A stretch of 64,000 bases of DNA. Source: Chryseosolibacter sp964493505. Its GTDB lineage: Bacteria > Bacteroidota > Bacteroidia > Cytophagales > Cyclobacteriaceae. The first letter of the stretch is position 1, and each line of letters starts with the position of its first letter. The position numbers and the translations under genes are program-made. A model generated the notes under the pieces. The model was not told where the DNA came from. It saw only the letters and a program-made list of their open reading frames with translations, and did not search any database. Of this stretch, positions 34,867 to 42,742 are shown in pieces. The DNA lies in assembly GCA_964493505.1 (NCBI GenBank), contig CAZBNP010000010.1, positions 119,452 to 183,451 of the forward strand, written 5' to 3'.

Positions 34867-35433
34867 ATGATGGAGACGACAGACTTAAAGACATCAGATA
34901 TCAAGCTGGTTGAAAAGCCCGACGGTTACGAAGGAGCGGGCTTTTTCGCCACTAACCTCGATAAAGTTGTAGGGCTGGCGCGCAAGAACTCGATCTGGCC
35001 GCTGCCGTTTGCGACATCCTGCTGTGGTATTGAATTCATGGCGACGATGGGCGCTCACTACGACCTTGCTCGTTTTGGGTCCGAACGTCTCAGCTTTTCG
35101 CCAAGACAGGCGGACTTGCTGATGGTCATGGGCACAATTGCCAAGAAAATGGGGCCTGTATTACGCCAGGTCTACGAGCAGATGGCGGAACCGCGATGGG
35201 TACTGAGTGTCGGCGCATGCGCCTGCAGCGGCGGAATTTTTGACACCTACAGCGTCCTGCAGGGTATCGACCGCATTATCCCCGTCGACGTCTATGTTCC
35301 GGGCTGCCCTCCTCGCCCGGAACAAATTATCAACGGGGTCATGAGAATACAGCACCTGGTGGGAAATGAATCGCGACGGCGAAGGAACTCACCAGAATAC
35401 AAAGCGATGCTTAACCAATACGGCATCGAATAG
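34867..35433 (+). CDS. nuoB: NADH-quinone oxidoreductase subunit B
   Basis: Carries cluster N2 at the quinone site of complex I. The 188-residue protein shows all ligands: the double Cys in ATSCCGIEFM, Cys in SVGACACSGG and Cys in VPGCPPRPEQI. I start at the ATG at 34867 (MMETTD) because upstream residues overlap the end of nuoA and are unlike the family; 34870 is an equal alternative. Seven bases separate it from nuoA. Confidence 0.97.
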   Translation: MMETTDLKTSDIKLVEKPDGYEGAGFFATNLDKVVGLARKNSIWPLPFATSCCGIEFMATMGAHYDLARFGSERLSFSPRQADLLMVMGTIAKKMGPVLRQVYEQMAEPRWVLSVGACACSGGIFDTYSVLQGIDRIIPVDVYVPGCPPRPEQIINGVMRIQHLVGNESRRRRNSPEYKAMLNQYGIE

Positions 35434-35438
35434 AAGAT

Positions 35439-35939
35439 ATGGACAAAGCAATTCAGGATCAGATTATCGGTATCATCAGCGAAAAATTTGAAAGTGAAAT
35501 ACTTTCCGTAGAGGCGCCTTACAATTTCCTGACGATCAGTGTCAGAAAGGAGAAAATCATAGATCTGATCCAATACCTGTATGATCATCCGACTGCAAAA
35601 TTCAGGTTCTTAACCACTCTGTTCGGAATTCATTACCCCGACAGCAAGGAAATCGCTGTGACGTACCAGCTTCACAACATGGTCGATAACTGGCGAATCC
35701 GGATCAGGATATTCCTTTCGGAGGAAAGTCCGGTTACACCGACGCTTACCACGATCTTCTCCGGCGCAAACTGGATGGAGCGCGAGACCTACGACTTCTT
35801 TGGCGTGCAATTTACCGGGCACCCCGACTTGAGAAGAATTCTGAATGTAGAAGATATGATCATATTCCCGCTGCGGAAGGAATATCCGCTGGAGGATCAG
35901 ACACGCGGGGATAAGGACGACTTAATGTTTGGACGATAA
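35439..35939 (+). CDS. nuoC: NADH-quinone oxidoreductase subunit C
   Basis: 166-residue peripheral subunit of the hydrophilic arm, separate from NuoD (not fused as in E. coli). Family blocks are FRFLTTLFGIHYPD, SVTPTLTTIF-like region, GANWMERETYDFFGVQFTGHPDLRRIL and the end YPLEDQTRGDKDD. Five bases after nuoB, two before nuoD. Confidence 0.95.
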   Translation: MDKAIQDQIIGIISEKFESEILSVEAPYNFLTISVRKEKIIDLIQYLYDHPTAKFRFLTTLFGIHYPDSKEIAVTYQLHNMVDNWRIRIRIFLSEESPVTPTLTTIFSGANWMERETYDFFGVQFTGHPDLRRILNVEDMIIFPLRKEYPLEDQTRGDKDDLMFGR

Positions 35940-35941
35940 CC

Positions 35942-37153
35942 ATGGCTGACGACATTATCATCAATACCGGAACGGGCGTAGAAGAGAAAAAATACTCTAC
36001 GCTAAACCTCGGGCCGACACACCCTGCAACGCACGGTATTTTCCAGAACGTATTGACAGTCGACGGCGAGATCATCATTCACTCCGAACCAACTATTGGG
36101 TATATCCATAGGGCATTTGAGAAACTGGCCGAGCGGCGGCCGTTTTATCAGGTCACCCCCCTCACCGACCGGATGAACTACTGCTCTGCACCGATCAATA
36201 ACATCGGCTGGCACATGACGGTAGAAAAACTGATCGGCGCTGAAATACCGAAACGGGTAGATTACCTTCGCGTTATCATCATGGAGCTGGCAAGGATCTC
36301 CGACCACCTTATTTGCAATACGGTGATAGGCGTGGATACCGGAGCGCTTACCGGCTTCGTCTACCTCTTCCAATTCCGCGAGCTGATATACGAGATCTAC
36401 GAAGAGATCTGCGGCGCGCGTCTTACAACCAACATTGGCCGCATCGGTGGCTTCGAAAGGGATTTCAACGACACAGCGTGGACTAAACTGGATAAGTTCC
36501 TGAAGGAATATCCGCCGGCGCTGAAAGAATTCGAGAATCTGGTGAAGAGAAACCGGATTTTTATGGATCGTACAATCGGGGTAGGCGCTATCTCAGCCGA
36601 GCGTGCCCTGAACTATAGCTTCGCGGGGCCTAACCTCCGCGCTACTGGCATCGACTACGACGTAAGGGCAATGAACCCTTACTGCAGCTACGAGGATTTT
36701 GACTTTATCATTCCCGTTGGCCTGAACGGCGATACATACGATCGCTTCATGGTCAGACAGGAAGAAATGTGGCAGAGCCTGAATATCATCCGGCAGGCAA
36801 TCGAAAAGATGCCGGAAGGCCCGTACTTCTCGCCAAACGTACCCGACTTCTATCTGCCCCCGAAAGAGGAAGTGTACAACAACATGGAAGCGCTCATCTA
36901 TCACTTTAAGATCGTGATGGGCGAAACCGATGTTCCGAAAGGCGAGGTGTACCATTGTGTGGAAGGCGGAAACGGCGAATTGGGCTTTCACCTGATCAGC
37001 GACGGCGGGCGAACACCTTTCCGTCTGCATTTCAGAAGGCCGTGTTTCATCTACTACCAGGCATACGCTGAAATGATTAAAGGCTCTAATATTTCCGATG
37101 CAATACTAACGCTGAGTAGCCTCAACGTTATCGCGGGTGAACTGGATGCATAA
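35942..37153 (+). CDS. nuoD: NADH-quinone oxidoreductase subunit D
   Basis: 403-residue 49-kDa-type subunit forming the quinone pocket with NuoB. It shows LGPTHPATHGIFQNVLTVDGE, EPTIGYIHRAFEKLAE, RMNYCSAPINNIGW and a C-terminal RRPCFIYYQAY block. Length and motif order are normal. Ends 73 bp before nuoE, the first sizeable gap in the operon. Confidence 0.97.
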   Translation: MADDIIINTGTGVEEKKYSTLNLGPTHPATHGIFQNVLTVDGEIIIHSEPTIGYIHRAFEKLAERRPFYQVTPLTDRMNYCSAPINNIGWHMTVEKLIGAEIPKRVDYLRVIIMELARISDHLICNTVIGVDTGALTGFVYLFQFRELIYEIYEEICGARLTTNIGRIGGFERDFNDTAWTKLDKFLKEYPPALKEFENLVKRNRIFMDRTIGVGAISAERALNYSFAGPNLRATGIDYDVRAMNPYCSYEDFDFIIPVGLNGDTYDRFMVRQEEMWQSLNIIRQAIEKMPEGPYFSPNVPDFYLPPKEEVYNNMEALIYHFKIVMGETDVPKGEVYHCVEGGNGELGFHLISDGGRTPFRLHFRRPCFIYYQAYAEMIKGSNISDAILTLSSLNVIAGELDA

Positions 37154-37226
37154 ATTGACTCCCTGTCCATGACGTGTCCCATCATGGACAGAGGATTATG
37201 GACTGTGGACCGTTTGACTAACGAAC

Positions 37227-37736
37227 ATGAGTAACATAAAACCCCAATTCTCCGATGCTGCGATGGCATTGGTGGAAAAGATCATCAAACGATATCCTGA
37301 AGGCAGGCAGAAGTCGGCGTTGCTCCCTGTACTCCATATCGCGCAAGCCGAATTTGGTGGCTGGCTGAGTCCGGAGACGATGGACTATGTCGCCGAAATC
37401 CTCAACCTCAATTCGATTGAAGTTTACGAGGTAGCCACCTTCTATACCATGTACAACCTCCGCCCTGTGGGCAAGTGTGTACTGGAAGTTTGCAAGACCG
37501 GCCCGTGCATGATAAGAGGCGCTGATGATATCGTTGAATACCTCGAAAACAAGCTCGGCATCAAAGACGGCGAAACAACACCCGATGGAATGTTTACGCT
37601 GAAGACTGTTGAGTGCCTCGCATCCTGCGGCACCGCGCCTATGATGCAGGTCGGCGATAATTATATAGAGAACCTAACGTCCGAAAAACTCGACGGTATT
37701 CTCGAGAATTTACAGAAAGAACATCAAAGCAAGTGA
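37227..37736 (+). CDS. nuoE: NADH-quinone oxidoreductase subunit E
   Basis: 169-residue thioredoxin-like 2Fe-2S subunit (cluster N1a) of the NADH dehydrogenase module. The four ligands appear as CKTGPC (two Cys) and ECLASCGTAP (two Cys), after EVYEVATFYTMYN. It ends one base before the nuoF start. Confidence 0.96.
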   Translation: MSNIKPQFSDAAMALVEKIIKRYPEGRQKSALLPVLHIAQAEFGGWLSPETMDYVAEILNLNSIEVYEVATFYTMYNLRPVGKCVLEVCKTGPCMIRGADDIVEYLENKLGIKDGETTPDGMFTLKTVECLASCGTAPMMQVGDNYIENLTSEKLDGILENLQKEHQSK

Positions 37737-37737
37737 C

Positions 37738-39078
37738 ATGGGAAGACAGCTATTGTTGAAGGATTTTGACGTTCCCGGCATAAAAAGCTTCGAAGTGTAT
37801 CGGCGCCAGGGAGGATATGCCGCTGTTGAAAAGGCACTGAAAACCATGACGCCCGACGAAGTAGTCGACGAGGTAAAGAAGTCGGGACTTCGGGGAAGAG
37901 GCGGCGCGGGATTCCCCACGGGATTGAAGTGGAGCTTCCTCGACCGCAAGTCTGACAAGCCTCGCTATCTGATATGCAACGCCGACGAAAGCGAGCCTGG
38001 TACTTTCAAGGACCGCTATCTGATGGAATATATTCCTCATGCCCTCATTGAAGGTATGATCGTGTCGAGCTACGCTTTGGGCGCAACGACTTCGTACATA
38101 TATATGCGCGGCGAATTCCGATGGATCTTCCCTATCCTCGAGAACGCTATTGAAGAAGCCCGGGCGGCGGGATTCCTCGGAGAAAATATCCTCGGCACCG
38201 GATACTCACTTGAAATATACGCTCACCCGGGCGCCGGTGCCTATATCTGCGGCGAAGAAACGGCGCAGATAGAATCGCTTGAAGGAAAACGTGGCAACCC
38301 GCGGAACAAGCCTCCGTTTCCGGCTGTGGTCGGATTGTACGGCTGCCCTACCGTTGTTAACAACGTGGAGTCTATTGCTACCGTTCCGCATGTCATCACT
38401 CTGGGCGGCGACGAGTATGCGAAAATCGGACTGGGAAAAAGTACCGGGACAAAACTGATCTCCGCCTCGGGGCATATCAACAAGCCAGGTGTGTACGAGA
38501 TCGAACTCGGCTTGCCTGTCGAAGAATTTATCTACTCGGATGAATATTGTGGCGGTATCTGGAAAGGACGCAAACTCAAAGCGGTGGTAGCCGGTGGCTC
38601 GTCTGTGCCGATCCTCCCCGCCAATCTGATCCTGAAGACAGCCAGTGGCGAACCGAGGCTGATGAGCTACGAGTCACTCGCCGATGGCGGATTCGAGACG
38701 GGTACGATGCTAGGGTCGGGCGGTTTTGTCGTGATGGATGAAACAACCTGCATCGTACGCAACCTCTGGACTTTCGCGCGGTTCTATCATCATGAATCGT
38801 GCGGCCAGTGTAGCCCCTGCCGCGAAGGAACGGGATGGATGGAAAAAGTATTGCACCGCATCGAGCATGGGCACGGCCAGATGCATGACATCGACCTGCT
38901 CGTGAGCGTCGCCAGGAATATTGAAGGTAATACGATTTGTCCGCTCGGAGACGCCGCCGCCTGGCCAGTAGCCAGCGCGATACGTCACTTCCGGGAGGAA
39001 TTCGAATATCACGTGAAATACCCGGAAAAGGTAAAGGACCGGAAACATTTTGAGAAGGAATTACTGGTGGAATCGTAA
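37738..39078 (+). CDS. nuoF: NADH-quinone oxidoreductase subunit F
   Basis: 446-residue flavoprotein that binds FMN, NADH and cluster N3. It has the nucleotide loop GLRGRGGAGFPTGLKWSF, the FMN region ICNADESEPGTFKDRYLME, AGAYICGEETAQIESLEGKR and the N3 ligands ESCGQCSPCREGT with a further Cys in NTICPLGDAAAW. One small oddity is Q-I in the segment GEETAQIESLEG, where many homologues have A-L. Confidence 0.97.
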   Translation: MGRQLLLKDFDVPGIKSFEVYRRQGGYAAVEKALKTMTPDEVVDEVKKSGLRGRGGAGFPTGLKWSFLDRKSDKPRYLICNADESEPGTFKDRYLMEYIPHALIEGMIVSSYALGATTSYIYMRGEFRWIFPILENAIEEARAAGFLGENILGTGYSLEIYAHPGAGAYICGEETAQIESLEGKRGNPRNKPPFPAVVGLYGCPTVVNNVESIATVPHVITLGGDEYAKIGLGKSTGTKLISASGHINKPGVYEIELGLPVEEFIYSDEYCGGIWKGRKLKAVVAGGSSVPILPANLILKTASGEPRLMSYESLADGGFETGTMLGSGGFVVMDETTCIVRNLWTFARFYHHESCGQCSPCREGTGWMEKVLHRIEHGHGQMHDIDLLVSVARNIEGNTICPLGDAAAWPVASAIRHFREEFEYHVKYPEKVKDRKHFEKELLVES

Positions 39079-39138
39079 GGCGTGATCGTGCGTGGCGGGT
39101 AAGACCACGATTCACATCTCGGGATAAAGTGTAAAAAC

Positions 39139-40143
39139 ATGATGAAAGTTACAATAGATGGAATAGAAACCGAGGTTGCCGAGGGAACAACCATTCTCCA
39201 GGCAGCACGGCAGATCGGTGGGGAGATTGTTCCTCCGGCCATGTGCTATTACTCGACACTAAAGAACAGCGGCGGAAAATGCAGAGCCTGTCTTGTAAAG
39301 GTGGCCGCTGGGTCTGCAAAGGATCCACGCCCCATGCCCAAGCTGGTTCCCTCCTGCATCACCAGCGTACAGGACGGAATGGTAGTGGAAAACATTACCA
39401 ATCCGGCAGTGCTCGAAGCACGCAAAGGTGTTGTCGAATTCCTTCTGATAAACCACCCGCTGGATTGTCCTATCTGCGACCAGGCTGGCGAATGCGATCT
39501 GCAGAATTTTTCGTATGCGCACGGCATGGCGAACACGCGCTACGAAGAAGAACGCCGGACATTCGAACTACACGAGATGGGCGATAAGATCAAGCTACAC
39601 ATGACGCGCTGTATTCTCTGTTACCGTTGCGTCTACGTCGCTGACCAGATAACAAACAACCGCGTACACGGCGTGCTCAACCGGGGTGACCGCGCGGAGA
39701 TCAGCACCTACATCGAGAAAGCCGTTGACAATGACTTCTCCGGAAACATGATCGACGTTTGTCCGGTGGGAGCGCTTACCGACAAGACATTCCGTTTCAA
39801 GAGTCGCGTGTGGTTCACTAAACCACTCGACGCCCACCGCGATTGCTCAAAATGCTGTGGAAAGGTAGTACTGTGGGCAAAAGGCGACGAGGTTCTCCGC
39901 GTGACGGCGCGAAAAAACGAATTTGGTGAGGTCAAAGAATTTATTTGCAACGAGTGCCGGTACGATCACAAAAACCTGCAGGACTGGACGGTAGAAGGAC
40001 CACGACATATCGAGCGTAGCTCAGTCATCGCACAAAACCATTACGAACGCGTCGACCTGCCGAAATTGAAAGCCGACATAGAGCGACAGCTGAAGTTCCA
40101 GGGGGGCAAACAACTAAACGAACCCAATAACAAACTTTCATGA
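39139..40143 (+). CDS. nuoG: NADH-quinone oxidoreductase subunit G, short form
   Basis: 334 residues. It has an N-terminal 2Fe-2S ferredoxin domain (CYYSTLKNSGGKCRACLV), a His-Cys3 motif (HPLDCPICDQAGECDLQ), 4Fe-4S ligands RCILCYRCV and DVCPVGALTD, and then a Cys4 motif CSKCCG ... FICNECRYDH of the molybdopterin-oxidoreductase Fe4S4 type. It stops there, so the large catalytically dead molybdopterin-fold domain of classical NuoG (about 900 residues) is absent. Its end overlaps nuoH by four bases, so no truncation accident is evident. Start at ATG 39139, or 39142. Confidence 0.93.
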   Translation: MMKVTIDGIETEVAEGTTILQAARQIGGEIVPPAMCYYSTLKNSGGKCRACLVKVAAGSAKDPRPMPKLVPSCITSVQDGMVVENITNPAVLEARKGVVEFLLINHPLDCPICDQAGECDLQNFSYAHGMANTRYEEERRTFELHEMGDKIKLHMTRCILCYRCVYVADQITNNRVHGVLNRGDRAEISTYIEKAVDNDFSGNMIDVCPVGALTDKTFRFKSRVWFTKPLDAHRDCSKCCGKVVLWAKGDEVLRVTARKNEFGEVKEFICNECRYDHKNLQDWTVEGPRHIERSSVIAQNHYERVDLPKLKADIERQLKFQGGKQLNEPNNKLS

Positions 40144-41180
40144 GTGATTTTCTGACGTATAAGTCCATTCTCGTTGCCTCCGTTTTTGGAATTACACTGC
40201 TCATCGCTATGTATTCCACATACCTCGAGCGGAAGGTTGCTGCGTTTATGCAAGATCGCGTAGGCCCCGACCGCGCGGGCCCGTTCGGTATCCTGCAGCC
40301 GCTCGCAGACGGGATCAAGTTCTTTATGAAGGAGGAGATCATTCCAAATGTCGCCAACAAATTCCTTTTTATCGCAGGACCTTGTATCGCCATGATGACG
40401 GCGCTAATGGCGGGCGTCGTTATTCCCTGGGGAGGCGAGCTTGCTATCAATGGCGTGGAATACAGCCTTCAGATCACCGATCTCAACATCGGGATACTCT
40501 ACGTGTTTGCCGTAGTATCTATCGGAGTGTACGGTATTATGATCGGCGGTTGGGCGTCTAACAACAAGTTCTCATTGCTCGGAGCGGTACGCGCCTCGGC
40601 GCAGATGATCAGCTATGAACTCGCCATGAGCCTGGCTATCATCGCGCTCATTATGATCACCGGCACACTAAGCCTGAAGGAAATCGCAGTGATGCAGGGA
40701 GGTGGCGTAGGCGGCGAGTGGAATATGTGGAATATCGTCTATCAGCCCCTGGGCTTCCTGATATTCCTCATCTGTTCATTTGCAGAATGTAACCGCATGC
40801 CCTTTGATATGCCGGAGACAGAAACCGAACTCGTGGGAGGATATCACACCGAGTACAGCAGTATGAAACTGGGATTCTACCTGTTCGCGGAGTACATTAA
40901 CATGTTTATATCATCTGCCGTCATGGCAACGCTGTATTTCGGAGGGTATAACTTCCCGTTCATGAACGACCTGGGGCTGAGTCAGAATGCCATCGCCATC
41001 ATCGGCACCATCGGCTTGTTTGCCAAGATATTCCTCCTGATCTTCTTCTTCATGTGGATTCGGTGGACGCTGCCCCGGTTCCGGTATGACCAGTTAATGA
41101 GACTCGGATGGAACGTGCTCATCCCGCTTGCCATTGCAAATATGTTTGTAACGGCACTCGTGATGATTTTAATGGATTAA
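40140..41180 (+). CDS. nuoH: NADH-quinone oxidoreductase subunit H
   Basis: 346-residue membrane subunit linking the arms of complex I, eight or so helices. Typical blocks: YLERKVAAFMQDRVGPDRAG, LQPLADGIKFFMKEE, ASAQMISYELAM, CNRMPFDMPETETELVGGYH and WIRWTLPRFRYDQLMRLGW. Overlaps nuoG by four bases (ATGA). Confidence 0.97.
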   Translation: MSDFLTYKSILVASVFGITLLIAMYSTYLERKVAAFMQDRVGPDRAGPFGILQPLADGIKFFMKEEIIPNVANKFLFIAGPCIAMMTALMAGVVIPWGGELAINGVEYSLQITDLNIGILYVFAVVSIGVYGIMIGGWASNNKFSLLGAVRASAQMISYELAMSLAIIALIMITGTLSLKEIAVMQGGGVGGEWNMWNIVYQPLGFLIFLICSFAECNRMPFDMPETETELVGGYHTEYSSMKLGFYLFAEYINMFISSAVMATLYFGGYNFPFMNDLGLSQNAIAIIGTIGLFAKIFLLIFFFMWIRWTLPRFRYDQLMRLGWNVLIPLAIANMFVTALVMILMD

Positions 41181-41191
41181 AGAAAAGGACT

Positions 41192-41761
41192 ATGGAATCG
41201 TTAAGCGGAAGATCGAAAGTTGTTGTAAACAAGGAGATGACGTTTGCGGAGAGGATTTATCTGCCGGCTATTCTGGGCGGCATCAGGATCACCTTGCGAC
41301 ACTTCTTCAAAAGAAAGTCTACGATAAAATACCCGGAGACCAAGCGCGAATTCAGCGATGTATGGCGCGGCCAGCACGTATTGAAGCGAGACGATCAGGG
41401 GAGGGAGCGTTGCACCGCTTGCGGACTATGTGCTGTATCCTGCCCTGCGGAGGCGATCACCATGCAGGCAGTAGAGCGCAAGAAAGGGGAAGAGCATCTC
41501 TATCGCGAGGAGCGGTATGCTGCGGTGTATGAGATCAACATGCTGCGGTGTATCTTCTGCGGATTGTGTGAGGAGGCTTGTCCGAAAGAGGCGATTTTCC
41601 TTACCGACAGGCTTGTTCCTACGGAGTTTGAACGCCGCGATTTTATTTATGGCAAGGATAAGCTGGTGGAACCGCTGGACGAGCGTATCGATGTGACCAA
41701 ACGTCAGACGCCGGCGGTCCTTGAATTCAAGAAAAACAAGCGCTTTGCGCATAACCGATAA
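41192..41761 (+). CDS. nuoI: NADH-quinone oxidoreductase subunit I
   Basis: 189-residue 8Fe ferredoxin-like subunit. Both 4Fe-4S motifs are intact: RCTACGLCAVSCPAEAI and RCIFCGLCEEACPKEAI (clusters N6a and N6b). I chose the ATG at 41192, 11 bases after the nuoH stop; the frame extends upstream only into nuoH coding sequence. A terminator-like hairpin follows 10 bases after its stop. Confidence 0.97.
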   Translation: MESLSGRSKVVVNKEMTFAERIYLPAILGGIRITLRHFFKRKSTIKYPETKREFSDVWRGQHVLKRDDQGRERCTACGLCAVSCPAEAITMQAVERKKGEEHLYREERYAAVYEINMLRCIFCGLCEEACPKEAIFLTDRLVPTEFERRDFIYGKDKLVEPLDERIDVTKRQTPAVLEFKKNKRFAHNR

Positions 41762-41771
41762 TCACTATCAA

Positions 41772-41802
41772 CTTCCCGAAGGTTTTCTTCGGGAAGTTTT
41801 TT
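41772..41802 (+). terminator. Intrinsic-terminator-like hairpin inside the nuo operon
   Basis: Perfect 10-bp stem cttcccgaag (41772-41781) / cttcgggaag (41787-41796), 5-base loop gtttt, then six T (41797-41802). It has every mark of a strong intrinsic terminator but lies between nuoI and nuoJ, whose products belong to the same complex. nuoJ starts 45 bases later. Confidence 0.82.
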
Positions 41803-41847
41803 AAATAATATAGGTTTGCAGTCAATTTGAGCCAATAATATCGCATC

Positions 41848-42417
41848 GTGACCCTTTACGTCTTTTACTTTCTCTCATTTCTTGCGGTGCTCAGCGCGCT
41901 GATGGTGGTGTTTTCAAAGAACCCCGTTCACAGTGTACTCTACCTGGTCATCACGTTTTTCTGCGTCGGAGGGCATTACCTCCTACTGAGTGCTGAATTT
42001 CTGTTCGCGGTCCATATTATCGTGTACGCGGGCGCTATCCTGGTTCTGTTTCTTTATGTACTCATGCTGCTCAACCTCAACAGTGAGACTGAACCCCATA
42101 AGAAATCAATTTCCCGCCTTGCTGCCGTCATCTCCGGCGGCCTGTTGATGCTGGTTCTGGTGGCCGCCTTGAAGGGTGCGGAAGGCAGCCAGATAATGCC
42201 GGGGGCAAATCCCGAAATCGGGCTGGTAAAGAACCTGGGTAGCCTGCTCCTGAATGAGTACCTGCTTCCGTTCGAAGTAGTCTCCGTATTGTTACTCGCC
42301 GCGACGGTAGGTGCCGTGATGCTGGGTAGAACCCGACTGGAAACCGAACCCGACGCAGGCAAAAGATCAAAAGAAAACACTCCGGTGGCCAACATAAAAA
42401 AGTCAACCAATGAATGA
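41848..42417 (+). CDS. nuoJ: NADH-quinone oxidoreductase subunit J
   Basis: 189-residue membrane subunit with five helices. Core blocks are SALMVVFSKNPVHSVLYLVITFF, the mobile helix FLFAVHIIVYAGAILVLFLYV and a last helix EVVSVLLLAATVGAVMLGR. It begins with a GTG codon (41848); no ATG gives the full first helix. Its end overlaps nuoK by eight bases. It is the first gene after the internal hairpin. Confidence 0.95.
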   Translation: MTLYVFYFLSFLAVLSALMVVFSKNPVHSVLYLVITFFCVGGHYLLLSAEFLFAVHIIVYAGAILVLFLYVLMLLNLNSETEPHKKSISRLAAVISGGLLMLVLVAALKGAEGSQIMPGANPEIGLVKNLGSLLLNEYLLPFEVVSVLLLAATVGAVMLGRTRLETEPDAGKRSKENTPVANIKKSTNE

Positions 42418-42742
42418 TTCGGTAAGCCAGGTCATCCAGGGTATTCCCTTGAATTATTATCTCTGGCTCAGCATCACACTTTTTGTGATCGGTGTTCTGG
42501 GGGTAATGTACCGCCGGAATGCCATTATAATATTTATGTGTGTTGAGCTTATGCTGAACGCGGTAAACCTGCTGATGGTGGCGTTAGCGGCTTTTCACGG
42601 TGACAGTAGCGGGCAGATCTTTGTCTTCTTCATTATGGCTGTCGCCGCGGCGGAGGTGGGTGTGGGGCTTGCGATACTCATCGTCATTTACCACAACACC
42701 CGCACCACCGATATTAACATATTGAACAAACTCAAATGGTGA
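42410..42742 (+). CDS. nuoK: NADH-quinone oxidoreductase subunit K
   Basis: 110-residue three-helix antiporter-related subunit. It carries the conserved glutamates in IIIFMCVELMLNAVNLLMV and AAAEVGVGLAILIVIYHN, which belong to the proton path. Overlaps both neighbours. Confidence 0.96.
   Translation: MNDSVSQVIQGIPLNYYLWLSITLFVIGVLGVMYRRNAIIIFMCVELMLNAVNLLMVALAAFHGDSSGQIFVFFIMAVAAAEVGVGLAILIVIYHNTRTTDINILNKLKW

Noticed and set aside
37738..39078. Long minus-strand frames opposite nuoF (up to 179 codons).
   Set aside because: They are shadows caused by the codon bias of nuoF on the plus strand; no start signals or domains.
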